Source: Onchocerca lupi (lineage: Eukaryota; Nematoda; Chromadorea; Rhabditida; Onchocercidae). Taken from it: a stretch of 64,000 bases of DNA. Made by a program: the position numbers and the translations under genes. This document shows positions 39,001 through 50,913 of this stretch, piece after piece; position 1 is the first letter of the stretch, and each line of letters begins with the position of its first letter. Where the stretch lies: contig JAOVVO010000055.1 of assembly GCA_028564675.1 (NCBI GenBank), positions 124,001 through 188,000 on the forward strand, written 5' to 3'. The notes beneath the pieces are model-generated. The model did not search any database. It saw nothing but the letters and a program-made list of their open reading frames with translations, and had not been told where the DNA came from.

Positions 39001-42000
39001 TTTCTTTAAAATAAATAATTGTCTACTTTACCTGCCGACATTACCAACTATAGTAGCGAAAATAAGTACACCGCACATCAAATCCATAATTACAAAAACA
39101 AATTCCATATTTCTCTTTGGTCCTGGTACTTCACCGATTGTTGTTAAAATTAGTGTGGACCAGTAGAAACTATAGATATAACGCCTGGCAAGAGTATCTT
39201 CTACACCACTGAAAATGATCATTATTGATTAGTTAGTCTCCTAAATGCTCAAATGTTGACGATTATTTTGCAAGTTGATAAATTTTTTATTTTTTGAACG
39301 AGAGCTTTCGATAAACAATAGATTTTAAGTGTACGAGAACTTCCGATAACCAATAGATTTTCAAAGTGCATTTTATAATCAATCAATTCTGATCAAGAAA
39401 TTCGATGCTATTTTGCTAATTCTAGGCTTGATATCCAACATATCTAAACACTTACTCAGGTAGGCTTTGCTTATTAAGTGGCCCATAGACCCAACCATCA
39501 CTACCAAGGCCAATCATTTCACTTATAAAGAAGTAGATACAGGCATTCCAATGAATAATTACAACAATATTGACAATGACGCAGAATATTCGAAATGCGT
39601 TTGGCATCGAACTCCTGTAAATTTTGAATCAATAAATTAAACGATCAATAAATTGAACGAAAATTTACAAGAGAGATTTAAAATGCAAAAAAAAAAAAAA
39701 AATGTAACGCGAAGTGTCTCCAATAGTTTGATGCTTATAAAAATATCCCAATGAATTTTAGCATCTTTGAAATTAAATAAGAAATCAAATTCATTTACTA
39801 TGAGAAGAATTGTTTTGGTATGTATTTCAAAATACTGTTAGTAAAGTTGAGTTTAAAATTGAATAATTATAAATCTGATTGTAATCTAAAAACTACAAAC
39901 CTAGTCTCAGTTCGATCAATAAAATCGGAAAAGCGTGGATATCGGATAATACGATTGAAACGCATATACGGTACTGGTTTATAAAATATGAGCGATAAAA
40001 TGAAATCGAATGGAAGAATACTGATTATATCCAATTTAAATTGTGATGATTGCAGATAAAGCTTTTCAATTCGTGAAATATCCCGAACAAGCAAGCCTTG
40101 TTCCAGAAATCCTTAAAACATACTATTTTTCAATACATCTTAACGATTATGCAAACGGTGTGAGTGAAAAATTTTACCAAAAAGTCATCAATTTTAGAGT
40201 AATGTAACATTATGAAGCTTTCTACCTGTCCTGGAACGTACAAACATATCGAACACGTAAAGAGTATCCATAACCAGATCCACCACGATCCAAGCAATCC
40301 AGTAATATCCGGAAGCCAAGTCAGAAAAAACTGATCGTGCTAGAAAATTATGGTAAGCTACAGATAAGCACATTTTGAAGAAATAGTTAAAAATGAAAAA
40401 TTTAGAAAATGGTTTATTATTAGAAGCGTTGCAGAAAGTTAGAAAGTAAGATGATATTTTATTTCTGAGTTATTCAATTCAAAGAGTTGCAGCGATGTTT
40501 TAAAATAGTTTTGGAAGGTATCGTGTGAGCATTACGCTGCATTTAATTGATTTAATCTCAGATCAGGATTTTTAAATTCATGCCTAAGCAAAGTTTAAAA
40601 AAAGGGAAGAAGAACTTCTGGTAATAAGGAATGCATTGATTACTAAGCATTTTCAATTGATAACATTCAGAATAAATTTTGATAAGTTTTTAAGAAGTAA
40701 ATTTTCAATCAATCCATATTATAGATTTTTTATCTTGTTTATTAAAGTTACTGATGTGATATATCACTTCGATTAAGACTGAAAAATGCTTACCAATGAC
40801 AACGATCAAGTTGTAAGTAAATGCGCATGATACCATACTTAACCAATAATAGTAAAATTCATCCTTCGTATCTAAAACCCATTCCTTCCAGAAATAATGC
40901 CACTTTGTCTTATCCACGATTTCTGGTAGTTCTTCTGTTACGGGTTGTTTTGAAGGAAGTGCAGCAGGTGGTTTGCAATTAGCTTCGTTCACATCTTTAT
41001 TCAGATCTGTTGATTTCGACAATGACACATTTTCTGCGCTTTGTGAAGCTCGATTTTCTTCCTCATCTGTGCTGCACACTTTATTTGATCGTAATAATTT
41101 AAACTTCTATAATTACTATCATTAAATTAATCAATTTAAAATCGAATATTGTTAAAATTCAAAATTCATCCAAATCAATTAAAACAAATTCAGTATTAAT
41201 ACAAAAAATGGAATAATTGCATTTTTTTTAAACGAAATTTAATATGGATTTTAATAGTGACATTAGAGCTTTGCATTTAATCAAATGTTTGCAATGAATC
41301 GAACTTCCAACTAATAAAACTATAAAAGTACCTTCTGAAATGAATCGTTAGCTGAAGCATTTGATAGATTTTCTTTCATTTTCAAATGGCTATTAAAAGC
41401 ATCGTCATGATTTTTCGTAGAGTTTTGTTGTTCATCAGCTAACTTCTGAATATTTTAATACTTAATTTGCAGATTCATCAGTACTTAAAGGGTCAAATCA
41501 ATTATTGATTTTTTTTCTCAATCATAGTTGAAAGGAAAAAAAAGAAAAAATATTCCAAAGAAAAAAAAAATGGCAAGTAAACTCTATTGCAATAAATAAA
41601 AATAAATGCTACAAATTGTTTCTATTTTAATCAAACAAGAAATTGCAAGTAATTATTTAACTATTAATAAAATATAAGAGAAAATATCTGTAATTGGCTG
41701 ATCAAATAATGTTTCAAATAGTAATAAAGTAATCACAGAAAAATCATGTTTCTATTTGAGACAAAATTCAATATGGGAATTGAATACAATAAATATATTG
41801 AATAAGATAAAAATAGAATTATAGAATTTGGCATTAAAATTCTTCTCGTGCAGGATATTTCATAAAAGGCAAAAATAAACCTTTAATCGTTCAATATTCA
41901 ATGAATCCAAAGATAAGGCATGATTCTGGTTGGATAATAACTTTGAAGAATCTGACTGACTTTTGGAATGAATAAGGTTGAAAAAAGATTTTCTTATATT

Positions 42001-42054
42001 CTCTTTTCCATCGTGCAAACAGTTATCGTTATCTTTGGTGATATCAGTTCGCAT
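36075..42054 (-). CDS. Cyclic nucleotide-gated cation channel, alpha/TAX-4-type subunit
   Basis: CNG channels open on cGMP binding in ciliated sensory neurons and carry chemosensory, thermosensory or oxygen responses. The cytoplasmic N-terminus is encoded at 41.86-42.05, 41.34-41.44 and 40.79-41.11 kb, joined in phase. S1 is YYYWLSMVSCAFTYNLIVVI. S2-S3 are WIAWIVVDLVMDTLYVFDMF and LDIISILPFDFILSLIFYKP; S4 is RFNRIIRYPRFSDF. The pore exon (39.03-39.22 kb) has YIYSFYWSTLILTTIGEVPG with the TIGE selectivity filter of alpha subunits, followed by GVLIFATIVGNVG. The C-linker follows (KWFDYLWEHKHSLSDQRVLK, PDKLQTEIAMQVHFETLRKV). The cyclic-nucleotide-binding domain contains SPGDYICKKGDIGREMYIV, FGELSILNIAG and NRRTANVRSVGYTDLFALNK (phosphate-binding Arg in the RRTA motif). 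It ends with a coiled coil for tetramer assembly (SKLLARIEYLETQLAKYQ). Close to C. elegans TAX-4, but CNG-3 orthology is not excluded. Start ATG 42054 is the first after an in-frame TAG. Confidence 0.9.
37378..37437. repeat. Tandem duplication of a 30-bp unit in a CNG intron
   Basis: AATCTTACCTAAATTGCTAA... (37378-37407) is repeated with a few substitutions at 37408-37437, inside an intron of the channel gene. Confidence 0.7.
39299..39370. repeat. Tandem duplication of a 35-bp unit in a CNG intron
   Basis: CGAGAGCTTTCGATAAACAA... (39299-39333) recurs as CGAGAACTTCCGATAACCAA... (39334-39370), upstream of the pore exon and within an intron. Confidence 0.7.
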
Positions 42055-43433
42055 GGTAAATTCGTCTTTCACAAGAATCTTACTCAGCTATCTATTCTTT
42101 GGTCGTTGTCGTGGCTTCTGAATTTCAATATCTCGAAACTTGGAATTTTCCGTCATCAAGTCTTCCATTTCTTAGTGTAATCGAATCGACAAATACTACG
42201 TACTTGCTTTTCTTTTTTCTCACGAAATAATTATGCATAGCAATCTGAAAATAATATCATCATAATTTTTTAAAAGTAATTGGGAAAAATTAGTAACGAA
42301 TCAAATTTTATGACAACAGCAATAATTACGGTGACACTCTACCTTATTTGCTAACCAAAAGTTTGCTTTCGCATTTGAGCGAAACTTTTGATTCAAGCTC
42401 AACTTCATTGCTGTGTAATTACTATCTCATATATTAATTTTGCTTGCTTATCTCATATTAAGATAGAAATTGATTATTTAGTAGCTTAGTTCGAAATCTA
42501 TTAGTTTTCAAAAATATAACTTTGCATTTTCTCCAGAAAAGAGAAAATATCTTTGATCTTATCAATTCATAAACTTGAAAGAGAATTTTTAAATTTTCGA
42601 TCTAATCAATTTAATTTTCATAAAATTAGGATACTGAACTTTTAAAAATAGTGATTTTATCGAGCCTGATACACAACTTATAATGATGACTAGGTGGCAA
42701 ATGCCATGTCATTTGAAGATGAAACCGTCATCCATAAGGTCACCTTGACAACCAACGAAGTCTCATCATCCTTTCATTCCATATCATTCGAATTGACTAA
42801 ATTGAAAGTATTATCTTCATTAACCATTCTCCTACTCCCAACTTTTTGTCTACCTTTCCAAGTCAAACAAAAATGACGTCATTTAATTAGTACGGAAGAA
42901 AATCCTTGCTTAAAAACTTGGCGATATCAAATATCCCACACTTGATATTCTAAAATCATCTCTTAAATGATTCCCAAAAGTTCCCTAAGATCATGGCATT
43001 TTTCTGGTCGAAATGAAATGAGAACCTTTCTTCACATCTTTTAATGTTTATTACTTTAAGAAATCCAAAAACTTAGTTGGCTTCTAAATTAATTATCTCC
43101 CCGACCAGTAATGTTTTATAAAATATTTCAACAGTATGTGTCAACTTTTTTTTATCTGCAAACATTTGAAACTTATAATTTAAAAAAACCTTTTTTAGTT
43201 ATAACACAGTATTTAAATATTTGTAGACTTAGAACTTAAACTTTAAAAAACAAATGTGATAATTCAATAATGCATATAGTTTCAATAATTTCAGAATGTT
43301 TTCCAAATTCAAGAAGTTGAAATTCTAAAAAGCCTACAAGCTAAGTTAAAAGAACATGAACAAAAAAATTCGATATATTGAATTTTATAATTTGAATTTG
43401 AATTTGAACTTATATTTATATTATTATTCATGA
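42055..43433. other. Upstream region of the CNG channel gene
   Basis: Immediately upstream lies a 26-codon ORF (ATG about 42170, MEDLMTENSKFRDIEIQKPR) that ends in TAG in the same frame as the channel start. At 42700-42875 (+) a less AT-rich ORF (MSFEDETVIHKVTLTTNEVS...) has no recognisable family. The rest is AT-rich and empty. Confidence 0.4.
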
Positions 43434-44694
43434 TCAAATAGGGCAAGAACGTATTCCATGATTACATGGTAATCCAAAACAAAACAACGTATTCTGTTTA
43501 CATTCCTTCACATTACATATCTTCGTCATGGCATTGACGATACTCTTAAAACCAGCGCATTTGAAGCCTGAAATTCAAAAAACCTTTAATTGATTGATTG
43601 ATTTATATGTGAAAGAATTAAATGTTAACTCACAACTGATAAAGAAATGATTGAAAAACCACTTTCAATATGCAAGTGGTCTCGCACTCTTAAAACCAGC
43701 ACATTTGAAGCCTGAAATTCAAAAAACCTTTAATTAATTGATTGATTGATATGTGAGAGAATTAAATGTTAACTGACAACTGATAAAGAAATGATTGAAG
43801 CGATAAAAATATCACAAATTTATTGATAAAAGAAAATGGAAGTAATTCATCCAAGATCAAAATGAAGAACTAGTCTTTGTCACAGTCGCAAAATTTTTGA
43901 TTGCTACATGCACCTTTTAAGTCACCGCAATCCATATCTAATTTACATTGTGCAAATTGCATGCATGCATGCAGCACAATTGCATGTAGCAACTGCAATA
44001 CCCAAACATTTTCCTCCAAAAAAAGAAGAAAATAAAAATCATGCAAACTTTCCGAAAATCTATGAAAGTTCGCAAAACTGAAGGTTCTGGAAAATGTGAG
44101 AATTTGAATTTCTGCTTTCGTATATTATTAATAAAAAGCTTTAAAAAATAGACTTTTAGATTCCATGCTTTTTTTGATTTTACGTTTCGATTTTTTGATT
44201 AAAAATCAGAAATAATACATCTTGATTTATAAAAAAAATTAAGCGTACCAGCAGGAAAGTCCGATTTATCATAGCAAGGTGCAATTGGTTTGCAGAATGC
44301 AATCATAACTTTGCTTTCTTGCTCATTTATCAATTTGTGCAATATCTGTGTCAAATTATGAGAATCTAAAAATAATTCATTAAGAGCAATTAAATGAGTC
44401 ACTAATTTTTGCTTTTTTTTCAGATGCAGCAATCAATCCCAAGCCAGGCCTTTTTTCCCAGGCTTAGCAAATGATGCTTAATTTTCGATCGCAATTGTCA
44501 TAGACAAAAATGAATGCAATTTAAAGCTTGCTTGCTCTCCATTAATTGATGTTGCATATATTTATTTTTAATAGCTGAAAAGATATTTAAATAAAGAAAA
44601 ATATCTAAATTAGAAATAAAAGCTTTCTCTTCTTGAACAAATGGCAAGTTAGAGTTAGCAGTGCGAGAAATATTGTTGCAGTAGCACCAAACAT
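43434..44694 (-). CDS. Candidate secreted cysteine-rich peptide gene with duplicated last exons
   Basis: A likely signal peptide starts at ATG 44694 (MFGATATIFLALLTLTCHL). An exon at 44506-44574 follows (QHQLMESKQALNCIHF), then 44249-44401 (LTHLIALNELFLDSHN, ...MIAFCKPIAPCYDKSDFPA), ending in a GTACGC donor, phase 1. Three downstream minus-strand segments each have a phase-1 acceptor and a stop. A is 43870-43937 (DMDCGDLKGACSNQKFCDCD). B is 43665-43711 (GFKCAGFKSARPLAY). C is 43434-43567 (GFKCAGFKSIVNAM, then CNVKECKQNTLFCFG). B and C share a duplicated acceptor region. The joins between the middle exons agree in phase. The join from the signal-peptide exon does not (its only nearby GT is phase 2), so the 5' end is uncertain or disabled. 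I do not recognise the family; secretion and disulfide-rich folding are inferred. Confidence 0.45.
43542..43799. repeat. Direct duplication of a 114-bp segment spanning a splice acceptor
   Basis: 43542-43655 and 43686-43799 are near-identical (about 90% or more by eye), 144 bp apart. Each contains the CCTGAAATTC block that is, on the minus strand, the TTTCAG acceptor and first codons (GFKCAGFKS) of a terminal exon of the cysteine-rich gene. Confidence 0.9.
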
Positions 44695-46153
44695 TCAGAT
44701 CTCTGCAGTTTCAGCCTTCTGGTAATTAACAACATCAAAAACTTCTGATTATTCAGAAGAATGTCATCATCGATTAATATTGCTTCTAGAAATAACTGAT
44801 AATTTCAATCTTCAAAATTACTTCATTTTCATGTCTAATTAAGCTATTAGATCGTTCGATCTTTTTCCGGAATTCTTGTCTTATTTGGAGCTTTTAATAT
44901 TGTCTTTCTGTGTGCTCTGGTATTTCTTATTGTCATCAATGTTATTGATAACGGGCGTTTATATCATTTTTTAAGAGAAAAATAAGAAGAAATAAATGAA
45001 TAATTGAATTCGATGATTTGTTCAGAATTTTTGACAAGTTTTAAATATTTTCCTATGACAAAAAATTTGCCGAAACTTTTGTTCCAAACTTATATTCCTG
45101 AACTTATTCAAACTTTTTCGTTACTTATAAATGGATTTTACGATTCGAAGACATTTCATTAAAATTAAAACAAGTCAAATATAAAACGGAAGAAAAGTAA
45201 TTTACGATGGAGTGGACAATGATTGAATATTACAAAATAATTCAGATTTCTCGGCACAACCATATCTTCTTGATTTTGCTTCTCCGAGGCGCCTTTTTGT
45301 TTGAGTTTTTTGAAAGAATCAGCATCTAATATTCATTCAGCTTTTCATCGATTATTTCACACTGTTGAATTTTCGAATAATCCGTTTCGACGACTTGAGT
45401 GCTAAAACTTTTTAATGACACAATTTGAAAAGGCTGCAAAAATTAATGAAAACAATACGGAGAATCAGTATGCTGTGTATCTTCTTAAATAATATAAAAC
45501 AGGAAGCTTTATAAAGTTTATTTACAGAAAACAGAACGTCTCAAATAGTTTTCCATTAAACTGATCCGGTATATTCGGTTTATGTTCTCTTCTAAACTTT
45601 CCTCTGACAGAAATGGAACTAGGAATTAATCATCAACTGTAAAGTAAGATGAAATGTTATTCTAACATGAGATAAGGCTGAGATAACGCGATGGATCTAT
45701 CAAACAATTTGAGGGAAATATAGCACATTAACGATTAAAAAATCAATTATAATAATTAAAATTAATGGTTCATAACTTTTTCAGTATAAAGCTGAAATTA
45801 GAACTTGAAATATTGTAGTAGGACATATAAAAAATTCTTCACAAAGATGAAAATTGAAAAATCAGATTAATTAAATAAATCAAGTAGAAAATTGACAGAA
45901 ACAGACAATGATCATCTGCAAGCTGCATTTAATGACTGCAGTTTTAATTAATCTACTTGCCAAAGTAATTACATCAACTTTTATCATTTAATTTATTCTT
46001 TTCACAGTAAATAATGGATATTTCAAGTTTCACGCTTGACTAATGCATCAAGTGAAATTTGACTGAAAATGATTATAAAAATAAGACAAGCTTATTAAAT
46101 AATGTATAAGATCGATACACTAATTCATTATGTATGAAAATTTAAATCATTAC
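44695..46153. other. Spacer with possible further rps-3 relics
   Basis: AT-rich, no intact ORF. Around 45540-45620 the minus strand reads ISVRGKFRREHKPNI, which may be a very decayed remnant of the rps-3 VSGKLRGQRAKSM exon. This is much weaker than the match at 46154-46542. Confidence 0.35.
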
Positions 46154-46542
46154 CTTAACCGTACCTGAATTAAATCGGAATCGTTTTTACACAGCCAACA
46201 TCAGATCACGATGACGTCGTTCACGTTCATCTAGGATATCTTGTGACTTCATTGCCATAATGATTATCTGTATGAAAAAAATTGCATTTAGCATATTTAA
46301 AAATCATGAGAAGACGTGGAATTGGATTTAATTTGCTTCCTCGATAAGTTTTGACTTCCTTCAGTTTCATAATTCTCTTTTTTATTTAATGAAATCAATG
46401 TACCTGAACATACCTCAGCATACGAAGAAAATCGACTAACCTGAATAATCGTCAAAAAAAAATTCTTTCTGGAAGAAGTGATTCAGTTCTGTTTTGAAAA
46501 GGTCATCCATTATAAACTGATGTTCGAGAATTGCTTGGACAT
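46154..46542 (-). pseudogene. Decayed intron-containing copy of rps-3 exons 1 and 2
   Basis: The 114 bases 46154-46267 align without indels to exon 2 of the intact rps-3 gene (52630-52743). The translation IIIMAMKSQDILDERERRHR corresponds to IIILATRTQSVLGERGRRIR. The CATACAG acceptor and a GGTAA donor are kept. A TAA stop replaces the codon before the conserved KRF. Upstream, 46414-46542 aligns to exon 1: ATGTC.AAG start, MDDLFKTELNHFFQKEF against QDGIFKAELNNFLMKEL, DDYSG against DGYSG, and GCTGAG followed by a GT donor. It carries small indels and a stop. Since splice sites and an intron remain, it arose by DNA duplication, not by reverse transcription. It cannot encode RPS3. Confidence 0.8.
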
Positions 46543-49500
46543 GTCGATTCTGTCTTCCATCTGATCAACCGATAGATCTTCTTAATTCAAATTACCTGAA
46601 TTACATTGTTTTTTACAAGATTCTTAGGGAAAGAACTTCAGGTCAGCCACGATCGTTGTTTTGTCAAACACGATCAGTTGAACATCTTGAGTGATTGTTG
46701 GAATTTATCGATTGTGATCTGTGCATCCGATGTAAACATTGATATCTATTTACAAATAACAATAGTTTGCCTATGGGAATGAGAACTGTCGCCTGAATTC
46801 CAGCTTTATATTCATTACAGATTAGTCTGTATTCGAGTAGAAAAATTGGATTAGATATTATTAAAATAGAGACATATTAATTATGAGAAATGATTTTTCT
46901 AACAAAAAAAAAAGAAGAAAATCTTCCATCAATTCTGACATCTTTTATCACTTTATTGACTTGTCAAAATGTGTTAAATTCTACGTTTTATTGAATTTTC
47001 AACTATTCCAATTGCAGCATTCAAGAATTAAGCTAAGAATAAATAAATCTAAATAAGAAACATCCATAATGCCAAATGATAAAAGTGATAATTGCTAGCA
47101 AATCGATGAGCTCTTTTTGTGTCTTCAACTGTCATCTACAACTTGCGCTCAATTTTCCTATTTTTTAGTAAAGCATAAAGTTAAATATCTAATAATTTTA
47201 TGCTAGAACATGAAGAGAGCAAAAACAATTGGAGCATTACTTGAAAGAGTCCATAAAGTTTCTTCGAACTGCTAATTGCTCGACTTGCATCTTTAGATTA
47301 TTTTCTTACACAAATTCATTTGAATGATAATTTCCGGATTGTTCATCTTATCACATTACTATTCCCATGATTTTTTTTTTTTTTTTTTGCAATTCTTTCA
47401 TTTCATAGATAAATCATTCAACTAATGATAATTTTTTAATTGCAAATATTAGAGGGATACTATTTTCCCAAAAATTAATCTCAGGCTTTTCAACTCATAA
47501 AAAGGGAATGCCATTTTACTAGAAGAGAAATAATGACATACATGAAGTGAAACAGAACTGTTCAGCAAAACAATAAAACATAATAGGTTGTTTTGCATAT
47601 ATTCTGGAAGAAATTCGTCGACAAAAACTCCAGTTGAATTCACCTTCTGAATCCGTCATTCTGTAACCAGTCAACAAACACACCGACATCAAAGGAATTA
47701 AAAGAAGAATTGTTAAGCAGAAAAAGAAATTAACCTATGAGAAGAACAATGAGATGACATGAGGGAAGAATGCTTCATATTTATAATTCTATTTCGGAAA
47801 CAAAAGATTGTCATTAATTAGCGACAAAATATTTCTCCGATTATGCCATCGTTTAGAAAATTCATGGTACTCATAACGATGTCAGATAATTTATGGGCTG
47901 AGAATCATTCATTAAACTATCAACTATCTAATCTTTTTACTGAGATTTTTTGCCTGTGATCAAAAAAGTACCAAGAAATCAAAATCAATTAATTGAATCA
48001 ATGTTATCAATTTAATCCGTTGTTATCATTCTATCATTCGCAATTTTATCAGAAAGCACACACAGTGTGATCCAATTTCAAATGCTCCAGAAAGAGAACT
48101 TCAGATATATGGTCGATAAATATACTATTTATTCAGTTGTCTGCATTTTATGGAAAACTGATGGTGGCTCAGACTTCTGGACAGAGAATATTAGAGCTAA
48201 TCTCGCATAGAAACTTAAAGACGAATTGCTTTATAATTTTTTGAGGTTTGAAATTTCGTGGAATAACGATTTCTATCCCAAAAGAGTTAGTAGTTTGACA
48301 CTTTTTGCTTTTGTTTCTTTGAAGTTGCAACAAAGTTTACGCACAAAAACTTTGAAAGGATATCAAGTTAACAGTTGGTTTGGAATCTCCCAAAAAAAAA
48401 GTACAAAAGAAGTTAATTTAAAAATTCTTTTCAAAATGCTTCGCATCTTTACAAACAACAAAGAAGAAATGTGAAATGAAATGAATGAGGAAAATTCGTT
48501 TTGCAAGAAATTTAATCAAACAATTGATTATAGAATACTACTTTCACACTTTTATACAACTTCTTCTATAGGATAATAGTAACAGTTCAGATAAGGCATT
48601 GAAAGGTTGCTATTATTCCAGCCGTGAAATCTAATACTTTATCGAATCAATCCTTAAATATAAAATGCATCAAAATATCTCCAAAATCAACTAAACTTTT
48701 TTTGCAGCGATATTACTAAACTTTTGAAGCATTGAAACCGTCTTCTACTAGGATACGTGATTTATCCAAACATAAAGAAATATCAGTTGAACAAATCCAT
48801 CGAAAACTTTAGATGATTATGCACTGGCGAATTGCAACAACTTTTGCATCAAATGTTTTAAACAAAAGCAGAGGTTAGTTGAGCTTTATGACTGATCAGC
48901 AATATTTTGATGAAATAAATTACAAAAAGATTTAGATATAATGAGTAGAGGATGAGCACTGAATTGTTTGGATTTGTAATGCTCAAAAGGAAGTGTTATT
49001 TCTTGAAAATTACAATTTCATTATTCTGATATTCACAGAATAAAATGTTTAAGTTATTCCATATAATTATATAAACGGTCTGTTTTAACTTTAGAGGAAA
49101 AAAGTTTGTTCTTACGCAGTCAAAGCTACTTGATGATTGCTATCTTTACTTTCATTTGAAATTTGATATGGGTATTTTCATAATAACTAGTAAAAAAATA
49201 TATGAAAATAGCAGAATTGATTAAATTTAGTGACAGACTAACTCATTTATGATTGCTTTACAGTCATAAATACCATCGGAAAATAATTGTCAACCCAAAT
49301 TCTCACCTAATTACTGTTGCAATCCGTTGTTCAATGATATAATTGTCTCAAAAGGAACAGAAAGAAAGTAAAAATCGTGCTCAATTTTAAAATTACAAAA
49401 AACTTCAAATTTCGAAGTGAAAATTTGCAAATTCAATGTGTATATCTGATCAGATATGAAATCTTCTTATAGAACCACAAAATTAAAGTATAAAAAAAAA

Positions 49501-50913
49501 AAAAAAAGGTAAAATAGAAAACAAAATGCCTTGTAACGGTAATATAACAACTGTAGAAGTAGAAAACCAAGAAATGGATCAAAATTACAAAACAAAGTAT
49601 CATTGTATTTGTAAATACAAATCTTACCTTTGAATATTCTAAAACTTTTACGCTTGATCATTGTTAAATTCATTCATTAAATCAACTCATCCTCCAGTCA
49701 TTAAATTATTACTCAGCGGTTAATAAATATAAAATAAATAAGATAAGCTAGAGAACATAAAAATCTATGATGTGGAAAGAAGTTTCAATGAATACATTTC
49801 TTAACGAATTTCTCTAGAAGGAAACAATTCAATTCTGCATGAAATTCCCATTATCATAATTTTACAATATGCTTGATAGGAATTATATCATTCAATTTTC
49901 TTTATCGTATGTGAATTAAGTATAAATAATGACAATTTTCAACATTTCCCTGCAGTAAATTTAAATTTTTCTTTCCTGGATTTGCTAATTTATCTTGATT
50001 ACTTCATTTTATAAAACCTTCTTTCTCTTTTTTTTTTTTTTTTTTTTATAATTTTTGGTTTGAACTTTACTAAGATTATAAGTAAAGCTGATTACCGAAT
50101 TGTTTTTTTTTGAAGCTATTCATCGTGCCATATTTACCAGTAGTGACTCACTGTATTACTATTCGACAAGAAAATTTTTAAAAACCTCAGCTTATTCAGA
50201 ACTTCCAAAACTCTCAACATCGACCTGAAACTTTCATTCCTGTGGATTAATGAGACTGACAGGCTCCATTGCTTGATGAAGGGAATTATAAATCTTTAGA
50301 TCAATCAATCATTAAGATTAGAGTATCTAAAACAATCCTTCATCGGCTTCCGAGAGCCGAACTATCTGATTTCTTATTTATATTTCAATCCAGACTACTA
50401 TAAGCTAACATATTGTAGCTTTTTTTGTTGCGGATTCTCTTTTTAAATATACGCCATGTATACGTCATTTATGAGGTAAAAAATAAATCTGCCCAAATAT
50501 GAGACAACTGCGTTGTGCAAACATGTCTCCATTTTTTTCGCATTCTCCTGAACACATAAATGCAAGTGTCGTGAATCACAGCCACAAAAATACAATATAA
50601 ATGTAAATTATTGTAAATTTCAATTTATTTAAATTTATTATTTGAATTGTAAATTTCATATTCTATTCAGAAGCAACTAATCTTACCAGAAACCTTGTTC
50701 ATCAAAGCCAAGAACGAAAGGCATTTCGAAAAATTACAAAGATTAATGAATGAGAATGTACGTATGAAAATTGCGCAATGTGAGAATTTATGGCAAGCCG
50801 CAGTTCTTTCAACAAACTTTTTTTTTACTAATAAAAACAGCTGATTTATTTGTATCTGCAAATTTCTGAACAATAAACGAATATTTAACAATAACAGATA
50901 CTTCACTTGTTTC
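46543..50913. other. Long spacer between rps-3 and its decayed copy
   Basis: AT-rich. A 46-codon ORF at 47519-47659 (-, MTDSEGEFNWSF...) and an 82-codon open stretch at 48226-48474 (+) have no recognisable relatives. T and A homopolymers occur at about 47370, 49490 and 50030. No gene is supported. Confidence 0.5.
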
